Positions 1 through 7,715 of a DNA stretch of 64,000 bases are shown here, piece by piece. Each line of letters starts with the position of its first letter. Within the stretch, counting starts at the first letter, position 1. The position numbers and the translations under genes are program-made. The notes beneath the pieces were generated by a model. It was given only the letters and a program-made list of their open reading frames with translations, made no database searches and had not been told where the DNA came from. Source of the DNA: Streptomyces sp. STR69 (GTDB taxonomy: Bacteria; Actinomycetota; Actinomycetes; Streptomycetales; Streptomycetaceae); contig NZ_JALJRY010000018.1 of the NCBI RefSeq assembly GCF_024519455.1, positions 45,857 through 109,856 of the forward strand. Reading direction: 5' to 3'.

Positions 1-2
1 TC

Positions 3-2597
3 GCCGCCCTGCCGGAGTCGGCCGCGTCCGGCGTACGCCTCGTGCCCGGCGGGCTGCGCGACCTGCTGCCGCTGGGCCAGTCGGTCGCCTGGATGCTGGG
101 CTCCGAGGTGGAGGTCACGACCGGGCTGCCGCTGTTCGCCGCCGACGGCCCGCTGGACACGTACGCAGCACGGTCCGTCCTGGTCGGGCCCGACGGTACG
201 CCGAGGTGGCTGCCGTTCGTGGACGCCGTCGTGTGCCTGCCGTCCCAGGACCCCGAGAACACCCCGGCACCCCGGTTGCTGCGCTGGTCCTCTCCGCTGC
301 CGGGCCCAGGCCGCCCCGAGGCCGGTGTCGTGCACCTCTCCGACCAGTGGCAGGTCACGGTGACCCGGGCGGGCCTGTGGGTGGGTCCGCGCGCCGCAGG
401 CCCGCCGCCGCCCGCGCGCACGGTCACCACCGAGGGTCCCGTCATCGAGCTGGGCGTACCCGGCGAGCGGCTCGACCGCTCCCTCTGGCCGGTTCTCTCC
501 CGCCTCCTGGGCGGGCTCTCGGCCGACCTGCGTGGCCGTGCCACTCTCCACGTCCACGGCACCGCCTTGGACGGCGGTCAGGAACTTCGCCGCCTGGCCG
601 CCCACCACGGACTCCGCGTCATCCGCTACGGCCCATCGCCCGCCATACCGGGACGGGGCGCCGGACGCCGCGCCGAAAACGCCGCTGGTCCCCGTCCGGA
701 TGCCGGCCCGGATACAGCGTCCGCCCAGGGCCCCTCTGCCGGCACACCCAAGGCCACCGGGCCGGCTCCCACACCTGCGGTGACGCCAACTCCCGCCCCT
801 GCCCCGGTCCGCGCGACGCGTACGGCTGCCCCACCGACGGCGGCTCATGGTCCGGGGCCAGGGTCGGCTCCTGACCCGAGGCCAGGGTCGAGTACTCCGG
901 TTTCCGGTTCGGACTCGGGCTCCGGTTCCGGTTCCGGGCGCCGTCCGGCCGTCAGGACTCCGGTCGGCTCCGGTTCTGCGAGGGGTTCGGGTTCCTCCGG
1001 GTTCGGTCTCGGGTCCGGAGGAGGTTCGATCGGCCGGGCTCGCGAGGCTCTCGCGATTGCGGCGGGTCTGGATACGGACACGGGCTCCGAACCGATCCCA
1101 GGCGTTCCGCCCCGGTCGGCCACCCCGCCCGAGGGTTCCGGAACCCGCCCCGGTCCGGATGCCGGCTCTGCCGCGGGCTCCGCCTCTGATCCGGTCGGCG
1201 CAACAGGTACGGACGATGAGTCCCATGCGTGGGACGAAAGCGGTCCCGGTCCTGGCCCTGGCCTCGGGGCGCGTCCGGCAGTCGTGTCCACGATCTCCGT
1301 GTCCGGACGCGGCCCGGTACCAGGACCTCGACCGGACACGGAGACCGTGCTCGCCGGTTCGGAGGGCACCGCCCCCGCGCCGCCCGCCGTATCGGACGAT
1401 GCCGAGCCGACGACAGTCCCGGCGTCCGATGTCCCGACGGTCGGTGCCGCCAACGGCTCCCGACCAGGCGGGCACGACGTGGCTCCGGGCTCGACGCGCA
1501 GCCCCGGCTCCCCGACCACGGCGCCGGGCTCCGCGGCGGGAAGCCAGGCGCCTGCTGCCGGGGCGGAACCCGCTCAGACGCACGGTGCCGGGTCCACGCC
1601 GGTGCCGGGTCCGGCGACCGTCACAGCATCAGGACCGCCGCCCGTGTCGGTCACCGCGTCCGGCTCGGCCCCCGGCATTGCCCCAACGTCTGGTGGTGTT
1701 CCGGCCCCGGGGCCGGAGAACGGAAGGCTCGCCGACCCCGGGAGCGGTGGCACCCACGAGCTGTCATCCGCGCCGCACTCGCGGCGAACACCGGCCGGAA
1801 CGCCACCCTCGACCAGCCGCCCTCTGCCCGCCACACATCTGCTGTCCCCTGTTCCGATCACGCCGGGCCACCGCAGTACCGATACCGAACGCGCTGCCTT
1901 CAGAGCGCTCGCCGACACCGTGTGGGAACGGCACAGCGCGGCCGTCGCCAGGGCCCTGGCCCGTATGCCCGCGCTGCGCGGCCAGGAACAGGAGGCCGCG
2001 CGGGCCGACCTGATCGCGCTGCGGCTGTATCTGCTGACGCCGGAGGGGCCGTTGAGCCACGGCGAACTGACCCGGGCCCTGCGCGCCGGCGAGGACCGGC
2101 TGCTGCCCTACGCGGCGTGCCTGGCCTCGGGGTTGAACAGGCTGCCGTCGTACCGGGGGGTGGCCCTGCGCGGCTCCGGCCCGCCGGCACCCGGCTCCGT
2201 CGGGCCTCCGCCGGGGACGCCGTTGCGCGATGCCGCCCCGGTGAGCGCCACGCCGTTCGACCGTGCCCGAGCGGCAACGCCCGTGACACCGGGCGCGGGC
2301 TACGCCGTCTGGTCGGTCACCGGCCGGCGCGTGCGGCATCTCCTCGACGCGGGTGCGCCGGACGAGGTGGTCTTCGCCCCGGGGACGGCCTTCCGGGTAC
2401 TGGACGTGCGCCCCGGTGCCACGCCCTTGGTTCTCCTGCGCGAACTGCCTACTGCCGATGCGCTGTCCACAGGTCTCGACGACGCGGACCGTGCCGTGCT
2501 CGCCCGGCTGGACGAGGCGTTGGACGGCCACTCGTTCCCGACGGGGACAGGCCAGTGGCCGGAACGCTGCGCAGGGCCGATCGGCGGCGGACCGTGA
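3..2597 (+). CDS. Low-complexity protein with divergent ADP-ribosyltransferase-like C-terminus (5' partial)
   Basis: The reading frame is open to the left edge, so the true start lies outside the window; about 864 codons are visible. The first ~210 residues look folded. Next comes a long Gly/Ser/Pro/Ala linker (about bases 650-1790), and the last ~240 residues look folded again. That C-terminal part has the layout of an R-S-E ADP-ribosyltransferase: an Arg in LPSYRG (~2140-2155), an aromatic-S-x-T strand AVWSVTG (~2305-2325), and a Glu in DEVVFAPGTAFRVL (Glu at 2364-2366), directly before the PGT turn usual in this fold. The residue two before the Glu is Pro instead of Glu/Gln, so activity is uncertain. 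The domain call is motif-based inference; no signal peptide or partner is visible. The lectin gene follows 72 bases downstream on the same strand. Confidence 0.75.
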   Translation, partial: AALPESAASGVRLVPGGLRDLLPLGQSVAWMLGSEVEVTTGLPLFAADGPLDTYAARSVLVGPDGTPRWLPFVDAVVCLPSQDPENTPAPRLLRWSSPLPGPGRPEAGVVHLSDQWQVTVTRAGLWVGPRAAGPPPPARTVTTEGPVIELGVPGERLDRSLWPVLSRLLGGLSADLRGRATLHVHGTALDGGQELRRLAAHHGLRVIRYGPSPAIPGRGAGRRAENAAGPRPDAGPDTASAQGPSAGTPKATGPAPTPAVTPTPAPAPVRATRTAAPPTAAHGPGPGSAPDPRPGSSTPVSGSDSGSGSGSGRRPAVRTPVGSGSARGSGSSGFGLGSGGGSIGRAREALAIAAGLDTDTGSEPIPGVPPRSATPPEGSGTRPGPDAGSAAGSASDPVGATGTDDESHAWDESGPGPGPGLGARPAVVSTISVSGRGPVPGPRPDTETVLAGSEGTAPAPPAVSDDAEPTTVPASDVPTVGAANGSRPGGHDVAPGSTRSPGSPTTAPGSAAGSQAPAAGAEPAQTHGAGSTPVPGPATVTASGPPPVSVTASGSAPGIAPTSGGVPAPGPENGRLADPGSGGTHELSSAPHSRRTPAGTPPSTSRPLPATHLLSPVPITPGHRSTDTERAAFRALADTVWERHSAAVARALARMPALRGQEQEAARADLIALRLYLLTPEGPLSHGELTRALRAGEDRLLPYAACLASGLNRLPSYRGVALRGSGPPAPGSVGPPPGTPLRDAAPVSATPFDRARAATPVTPGAGYAVWSVTGRRVRHLLDAGAPDEVVFAPGTAFRVLDVRPGATPLVLLRELPTADALSTGLDDADRAVLARLDEALDGHSFPTGTGQWPERCAGPIGGGP

Positions 2598-2669
2598 CAT
2601 CGCGCCGGGACCGACAGCGGGCCGGATCGTGACATCGCGCCCGATAGACATTGAGGGAGACCACGTCAG

Positions 2670-3863
2670 ATGCCCCGTCAGCACGACACTTCCAGTAGCG
2701 AGGCAGGAGACGGCGCGCCGCACGCCGGCTCGGCACCGCCCGCGAACGCGTCCCCGGTGGTCATTCGCCGGGCCGTGAGCATGACCGCCGCGGCGGCGGA
2801 GCCGGGTGCCGCCCTGGCGCCGCGTGGCCCGGAGCAGGGCAGGACACAGAGCCGGGACACCGCCACGGCCGCCGTCGAGGAGGCCACAGCCTCAGCTGTG
2901 GCAGCCCCGGCCTCCGCGCCCTCGCCGGTGACACCGGAGCAGGCCCCTTCGACGACCCAGGAGGAGCCGCCCGCCGCGGCCTCCTCCGTTCGCGAGGACA
3001 CCGCCGATGCCGACGATGAAGCCGGGGGGATGCCGTCGGGCGCCGGCAGCGCCGAGGCCGAGGCAGTGCTGCCATCGTCGGGCGATCACACGGCCGAGAG
3101 CGAGCGCATACGGCCGCCTTCGGGCGGTCCGAGGAAGCCGCTCCTGGCCGCCGCGGCGATCGTCGGAGCGATACTGATCGCGGTCCCGCTTCTGCTGTTC
3201 GGACACGACGACAAACCGCAGCACGTCGTCCGTACGGACGCCACGGGCGGCGGCACGGTCCTGACCGGCGAGCCCAGCGGCCTGCCGGCCGGCGGTACCT
3301 CCGAGTCGCCCACGGCCTCGCCGTCCCCCAAGAAGAGTGGCCCTTCGAAGAAGCCCGCGGCGCACGGGGCAGCGGCTTCCACGCCCACCTCGTCGCACCA
3401 TGGCAAGGCCGCCACCACGGCGAAAGCCACCACCGCAGCAAAGGCCTCGACCACGACATCACACGGATCCGGCTCGTCGGCCGCACCGGCTCCGGTTTCC
3501 CACGCCCTGGTGGTCCAGGCCTCGGGGAAGTGCCTGAGCCGCGGTGACGGGACCGAGGGCACACAGTTGTTCCAGGCCACGTGCGACGGTTCCGCGGACC
3601 AGCAATGGCAGATCCGATCGGACGGGACGATCCGCTCGTCCGGGAAGTGCATGACCGTGGCCGGGGGCGCGACCGACGACCGCACCGAGATCCAACTGTC
3701 CGGCTGTGCGGGCATCGCCGCCCAGCGGTTCGGCCTCGACGGTACGAAGCTGCTGGCCGCCGCGTCCCAGAAGTGCGTCGACATCTTCGGGGGAGCGACT
3801 GGAACGGGGGCGGTCCTCTGGGAGTGCAACGGGAGGGACAACCAGATCTGGACGCTTCGATGA
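2670..3863 (+). CDS. Membrane-anchored ricin-type beta-trefoil lectin protein
   Basis: This 397-residue protein has three parts. An Ala/Pro/Glu-rich N-terminal segment (~1-155) is predicted cytoplasmic. A single hydrophobic segment follows (~158-177, LLAAAAIVGAILIAVPLLLF), then a Ser/Thr/Lys-rich stalk (~205-275). The C-terminal ~120 residues form a ricin B-type beta-trefoil with Cys pairs and QxW-type repeats (DQQWQI, AQRFGL, NQIWTL). Such domains bind carbohydrate, so the lectin is probably displayed outside the membrane. The ATG is preceded by GGGAGA at nine bases' spacing. The same topology (cytoplasmic low-complexity part, TM, extracellular ricin domain) is common in Streptomyces. The reading frame continues past the TGA for 68 sense codons (see the separate entry). 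Confidence 0.9.
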   Translation: MPRQHDTSSSEAGDGAPHAGSAPPANASPVVIRRAVSMTAAAAEPGAALAPRGPEQGRTQSRDTATAAVEEATASAVAAPASAPSPVTPEQAPSTTQEEPPAAASSVREDTADADDEAGGMPSGAGSAEAEAVLPSSGDHTAESERIRPPSGGPRKPLLAAAAIVGAILIAVPLLLFGHDDKPQHVVRTDATGGGTVLTGEPSGLPAGGTSESPTASPSPKKSGPSKKPAAHGAAASTPTSSHHGKAATTAKATTAAKASTTTSHGSGSSAAPAPVSHALVVQASGKCLSRGDGTEGTQLFQATCDGSADQQWQIRSDGTIRSSGKCMTVAGGATDDRTEIQLSGCAGIAAQRFGLDGTKLLAAASQKCVDIFGGATGTGAVLWECNGRDNQIWTLR

Positions 3864-4070
3864 GAGTTCGCCGAGATCGGCGGCGGCTTCACAGCCCGTC
3901 GGGACGTCAAGGCCACCGATGCCAACGCCATCGCCCTCACCAAGGTGACGGACGGCGTGGAGGTCTTCGAGCCGGGCTGGGACGACCTCGACAAGAACCT
4001 CACCGCCTACATCAACGGCTGGAAGCCGGCCACCGGCCTGACCCGCCCCGCTCCACCGCAGCGCCCCTGA
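3864..4070 (+). pseudogene. Coding remnant in frame with the lectin gene
   Basis: Directly after the TGA of the lectin gene, the same frame stays open for 68 codons and ends at TGA 4068-4070. The codons have GC-rich third positions and give a plausible protein tail (for example VKATDANAIALTKV and EPGWDDLDKNLTAYINGW). There is no start codon with a ribosome site. I read it as the 3' end of a deleted gene rather than a readthrough extension, because the ricin domain already looks complete at the stop. The family is not recognised. Confidence 0.45.
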
Positions 4071-4175
4071 CACCCCAGGGCGCTGCCGTGCTCTGCATCC
4101 GCAGACCGCCGGGTCGTCGCGATGATGAACCGTGCCGAAGGTAGAACCAGAACCGGCCGCCTCAGTGACCTCCCC

Positions 4176-4478
4176 ATGCACGCCACCGACACCGCCGGTG
4201 CGCATGGTCCTCGCCGAGGAGGAGCACGCCAGGAGGCGGAACTGGACTTCCTGCCGGTCTTCCACGGTGTCGACCACCTCGCCGGCGCCGTAGATCTCCT
4301 CACCGCCGCCCCGGCGGGCCACACGAACCGAAGTACGCGGTGCCCCACCTCCACGCAGCCGCCGAAGTCCTGCTCAAGGCCCGCCTCCAGCAGGAACCCA
4401 GGAGCGTGGTGTTCGACGACCCGCGCCGGACCAACCGAGGTCCTTCGAGTCGGGGAACTTCCAGAGCTGCACGGGTTG
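4176..4478 (+). pseudogene. Frameshifted remnant of a conserved Streptomyces hypothetical gene
   Basis: Pieces of one protein family, as I recall it, appear in all three forward frames in the right order. RQEAELDFLPVFHGVDHL is in frame 3 (~4229-4285). YAVPHLHAAAEVLLKARLQ is in frame 2 (~4337-4395). SFESGNFQSCTG is in frame 1 (~4441-4476). No single frame gives a continuous protein, so at least two frameshifts are needed. The rest of the 3' end, normally about another 60 residues or more, is missing. The recalled family has no known function; some similar genes sit in mobile or phage-derived islands, which fits the eroded surroundings. Confidence 0.65.
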
Positions 4479-4574
4479 GCCACCCGTACGTCATTCGGAC
4501 ATTCGGACGCTGCGACTTGGTTACGGATTCCCCGCGTTCTGGTAGCTGTGCGGTGAGCTGGTCATGATGGGCGC

Positions 4575-4970
4575 ATGACGTTGGCCGCGCGTGCGTTCAC
4601 ACAGCTGGCGACTTGGCCCGATCTCGCCGAGGTGAAACCGAGCTGCGGCATCGGCCGTGCACTCGCCTCGGCCCACGGCGAGATCGCGCACTTCCATTCC
4701 GACACGGACGTTGACCTGTACCTCACGGCCAGGGCCATCCGGCGGTTCGAAGAGCACCTCACGGGCGCCTCCGCCGTCCGGCTCGTGCCTGGCTCACATT
4801 GGGTGACGCTGCGCCTGGACGTCTCCGCAGACATCGACCTGCTCATGACCCTGGTCAGTCTCGCCTTGCAAGCTCACCAGGCATGGCCGGTTCCAGGCGA
4901 CGGCCCACGCGCACGGTGCAATGATCAACACAGCGGGACACTTCCGCGTGAGAATCTCAGCGGAAGCTGA
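4575..4970 (+). CDS. Luciferase-domain family protein (DUF5519-like)
   Basis: This 131-residue cytoplasmic protein matches a small family annotated as luciferase-domain proteins (PF17648/DUF5519). The recognisable parts are the opening LAARAFTQLATWPDL, then GRALASAHGEIAHFHSD, DVDLYLTARAIRRFEEHL and SADIDLLMTLVSLALQAHQ. The family name comes from distant structural resemblance; no FMN-luciferase motifs are visible and the true activity is unknown. The ATG lies just after the eroded pseudogene, and the following small gene starts at or near its stop. Streptomyces often carries a few such genes next to regulators. Confidence 0.8.
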   Translation: MTLAARAFTQLATWPDLAEVKPSCGIGRALASAHGEIAHFHSDTDVDLYLTARAIRRFEEHLTGASAVRLVPGSHWVTLRLDVSADIDLLMTLVSLALQAHQAWPVPGDGPRARCNDQHSGTLPRENLSGS

Positions 4971-4997
4971 GTGGCGCCCTTCCAGACAGGTGACAAC

Positions 4998-5213
4998 GTG
5001 GCGGACCAGGCACGCGAAGAAGACGCCATTCGCGGAATCGTGGAGCGCCTGAAAAACGCCTTCAGTGCGACCCACAGCCCGGCCGAGGTCGAAGCAGCCG
5101 TAGCCAAAGCTCACGCCTCGTTCGTCGACAGGCCTGTACGCGAGTTCGTCCCCGTGCTGGTCGAACGCCAGGCACGGAGCATCCTCGACAATCATCCGGC
5201 TGACAACGCATAG
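4998..5213 (+). CDS. Three-helix bundle dimerization domain protein
   Basis: A 71-residue, entirely helical protein typical of the small Streptomyces three-helix bundle dimerization family. It shows EEDAIRGIVERLKNAFS, then PAEVEAAVAKAHASF, then a final helix ending in VERQARSILDN. I chose GTG 4998 because AGGTGA lies seven bases upstream. A GTG at 4971, directly abutting the previous stop, is also possible and would add nine residues. It is probably cotranscribed with the luciferase-domain gene. The biochemical role is not known. Confidence 0.75.
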   Translation: MADQAREEDAIRGIVERLKNAFSATHSPAEVEAAVAKAHASFVDRPVREFVPVLVERQARSILDNHPADNA

Positions 5214-5660
5214 CCAGAAATCTGTAGACGACCTCCAGACTTCATCGCCCCTTGCGCCCCCGCTGACCACCGACCGGTGAACCCGAGGGCCAACCATGAG
5301 CGAGCGCTGGCCACCCACCTGCCGTTCTTCAGCCCTGCCTGGCCGACTATTGCTGTTCCCGCCAGGCCGCCAGCCGCTGGCGTGTCTCCCAGCACAGGTG
5401 ACTGGCGTGGTGAGAGACCGGGTGCCATGTCCGAGCCGCAGCTGGCATCCGCGCCGGGGCGACAAGGATCCAAGACGGGGAAGTGAGACCTGTCAGGACC
5501 GGACAGTCCCGAAGACGTCAATTGCCGCGTCCGAGACCGGTCCATTTCATCCGTCGTCCCACGGGCAGCGACAGACCCCTGATGGAGTGTCAAGCACGCC
5601 TGTCCACCGGCTGTCCACCGGGACCCTTCGCACGGGCCCACTCCATTTCTCCCGAACAAG
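5214..5660. other. Non-coding or eroded stretch without recognisable genes
   Basis: No frame here gives a recognisable protein, and the codon pattern is poor. The stretch is somewhat less GC-rich than its neighbours. Together with the pseudogenes at 3864-4478 it looks like debris between the lectin gene and the tRNA-Thr. Confidence 0.5.
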
Positions 5661-5733
5661 CAAAAGGCCAGGTCAGAGACTTAAGATCGCCTACGCCAGC
5701 ACAGAAACCACACCCCTGACCTACGCATTACGA
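5661..5733. repeat. Degenerate duplicate of tRNA-Thr/terminator segments (att-like)
   Basis: Two short blocks repeat the intact tRNA locus in the same order. Block 1 (5661-5678) matches the left arm of the tRNA terminator at 5786-5803 in 16 of 18 positions. Block 2, GACCTACGCATTACGA (5718-5733), is identical to 5852-5867, the anticodon-arm part of the tRNA-Thr gene. The block spacing (about 57 versus 66 bases) is similar. This is what a decayed attachment-site copy or tRNA-end duplication would leave. Confidence 0.6.
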
Positions 5734-5785
5734 TGTGTAGACCACGCATGCCCGATTGGCCCAGATTCCAAGGTCATCCGAAACA

Positions 5786-5816
5786 CAAAACCCCAGGTCA
5801 GAGGCCTGACCTGGGG
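5786..5816 (-). terminator. Intrinsic terminator of tRNA-Thr
   Basis: CCCCAGGTCAG at 5791-5801 pairs with CTGACCTGGGG at 5806-5816, giving an 11-bp stem with a 4-base loop. On the minus strand it is followed by TTTTG, the complement of CAAAA at 5786-5790. It lies 11 bases beyond the 3' end of the minus-strand tRNA. Confidence 0.8.
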
Positions 5817-5826
5817 TTCACCATGG

Positions 5827-5900
5827 AGCCGCCTTCGGGATTCGAACCCGAGACCTACGCATTACGAGTGCGTTGCTCTGGCCATCTGAGCTAAGGCGGC
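5827..5900 (-). tRNA. tRNA-Thr(CGU)
   Basis: The minus strand folds as a full cloverleaf. The 7-bp acceptor GCCGCCT/AGGCGGC is 5894-5900 with 5828-5834. The D-arm has GCTCAGATGGCCAGAGC, and the anticodon stem ACGCA/TGCGT encloses loop CTCGTAA, so the anticodon is CGT (codon ACG, Thr). The T-arm has GGTTCGAATCC. The discriminator is U at 5827 and no CCA is encoded. Confidence 0.97.
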
Positions 5901-6007
5901 GCGCTGTCCACACCATGGTGCGATCAGCAACGTCGGAAAGTCTACACAGTTTCTGGGGGTGCTCCGTACACCCCCCGGCAGCACCCCCGACCGCAGCCGC
6001 GCCGACG

Positions 6008-7624
6008 CTACGAGCAGCGCTTTCCCTCCGTCGGCGGGGTCCCGCGGAGCAGATACGTGTCGATCGTGGAGTCGATGCACGTGCTGCCGCGGCCGTACGC
6101 GGTGTGGCCGTCGCCGACGTAGGTCAGGAGGCGGGCCGAGGAGAGCTGGCGGGCCAGGGACTGGGCCCAGCGGTACGGGGTCGCCGGGTCGCGGGTCGTG
6201 CCGACGACCACGATCGGGGCGGCGCCCTTCGCCTCGATGCGGTGGGGTTCGCCCGTCGCCCTGACCGGCCAGTACGCGCAGTTCAGGGACGCCCAGGCGA
6301 GGCCGTCGCCGAAGACAGGGGACGCCTTCTCGAAGGCGGGGAGCGCCTGCTCGACCTGACCGGTGGTCGAGAACGCGGCCGGGAGGTCGAGGCAGTTCAC
6401 GGCGGCGTTGGCGAACATCAGGTTCGAGTAGCGGCCGTCGGCGTCCCGCTCGTAGTAGCTGTCGGAGAGGACCAGCAGACCCGCGCCGTCGTTCTCCTTC
6501 ATCGCCGACGTCAGCGCCTCGCGCAGCTGCGGCCAGGCCGCCTCGTCGTACATCGCCGCGATCACGCCGGTGGTGGCGAGCGCCTCGCCGAGCTTGCGGC
6601 CGTCCGCGTCGCCGGTGGGGATCGGGTGCGCGTCGAGTTTGCGGAAGAAGGCCTTCAGGTTCGTGCCGACCTTGGCGGGTGTCGTGCCCTTGGCGCCGAG
6701 CGGACAGTCGGTCTGCCGTACGCAGTCCTTCGCGAAGGACTGGAACGCCGTCTCGAAGCCCGCCGTCTGGTCGAGGTTCATCCGGCGCGCGGGGAGGGAG
6801 GGGTCCATCGCGCCGTCCAGGACGACACGGCCGACCCGGTCGGGGAACAGTCCCGCGTACGTCGCCCCGAGGAACGTGCCGTACGACGCCCCGACATACG
6901 TCAGTTTCCTGTCCCCCAGTACCGCCCGCAGGATGTCCATGTCCCGGGCCGCCTCGACCGTGGAGACATGGCGCAGCACGTCGGGCGAGTGGGCGCCGCA
7001 GCCCTCCGCGAACTTCTTGTACTCGTCGACGAGTCGGGTGGTCTCCCGCTTGTCGTCGGGGGTGGTGTCGGTCTGCGTGAACGTGTCCATGGCCCGCCCG
7101 CCGAGGCACTCGACGGGCTCGCTGCGGGCTACGCCCCGGGGGTCCATCGCGACCATGTCGTAGCGGGCGCGGACCGTTGCCGGATAGCCGATCCCGGCGT
7201 ACTGCTGCAGATAGCCGACCGCCGAACCGCCCGGCCCACCCGGGTTCACCATCAGCGAACCGAGCGGCTTGCCCTTGCCCGTGGCCTTCTTGCGGGCGAC
7301 CGCGAGCCGGATGTCCCCGGCGGTGGGCTTGGCGTAGTCCAGCGGCGCCTTCATCGTGGCGCACTCGAAGCCGGGGACACCGCAGGTGCGCCAGCTGAGC
7401 TTCTGCCCGTAGTACCGCGTGAGCGTGGACGGCGTCGACTGCGGCAGCGCGGCCAGCACCACGGCCGCGGCCGGACTCGCCGCTGTCGTCGAACTCCCCG
7501 AGGAGCACGCGGAACACGCGGACACGAGGAGCGCGGCTACGGCGAGGAGCGTGCCGCCGGTCCGACGGCTTCGGCGGGCCCGACCGGGCCGACTGGGTTG
7601 GCGGAGGGAGCGCCTGATGTGCAT
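6008..7624 (-). CDS. Secreted lipoprotein alpha/beta-hydrolase, tripeptidyl aminopeptidase-like
   Basis: The product is a mycelium-associated alpha/beta-hydrolase of the Streptomyces Tap/SlpD/SlpE type, which removes N-terminal tripeptides or amino acids outside the cell. The N-terminus has a basic segment (RRSLRQPSRPGRARRSRR), a hydrophobic core and a lipobox LVSAC, so it should be lipid-anchored. The catalytic triad is visible: Ser ~247 in GASYGT, Asp in TTRDPATPYRWA, His in GDGHTAYG. The oxyanion strand LMVNPGGPGGSA and the C-terminal TAP-like domain are present. Length (~538 residues) is normal. I prefer ATG 7624 (MHIRRS) over the in-frame ATG 7651, although no strong ribosome site precedes either. 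Natural substrate unknown. Confidence 0.88.
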   Translation of the reverse strand: MHIRRSLRQPSRPGRARRSRRTGGTLLAVAALLVSACSACSSGSSTTAASPAAAVVLAALPQSTPSTLTRYYGQKLSWRTCGVPGFECATMKAPLDYAKPTAGDIRLAVARKKATGKGKPLGSLMVNPGGPGGSAVGYLQQYAGIGYPATVRARYDMVAMDPRGVARSEPVECLGGRAMDTFTQTDTTPDDKRETTRLVDEYKKFAEGCGAHSPDVLRHVSTVEAARDMDILRAVLGDRKLTYVGASYGTFLGATYAGLFPDRVGRVVLDGAMDPSLPARRMNLDQTAGFETAFQSFAKDCVRQTDCPLGAKGTTPAKVGTNLKAFFRKLDAHPIPTGDADGRKLGEALATTGVIAAMYDEAAWPQLREALTSAMKENDGAGLLVLSDSYYERDADGRYSNLMFANAAVNCLDLPAAFSTTGQVEQALPAFEKASPVFGDGLAWASLNCAYWPVRATGEPHRIEAKGAAPIVVVGTTRDPATPYRWAQSLARQLSSARLLTYVGDGHTAYGRGSTCIDSTIDTYLLRGTPPTEGKRCS

Positions 7625-7715
7625 CAGGCGATCGTAACGTTGCGCAACCAATTGAACGCCCTGTGTGCATAATCCACCTCGGACGAGTTACGTCGTCAAC
7701 CTCACACCCGAAGGA

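Noticed and set aside
42..2723. Long opposite-strand and alternative frames over the first gene
   Set aside because: Arg/Pro/Gly-rich shadows typical of very GC-rich DNA; the frame used contains folded segments at both ends.
5296..5889. Frame crossing the tRNA-Thr
   Set aside because: It runs through the tRNA and its terminator and has no recognisable protein segment.
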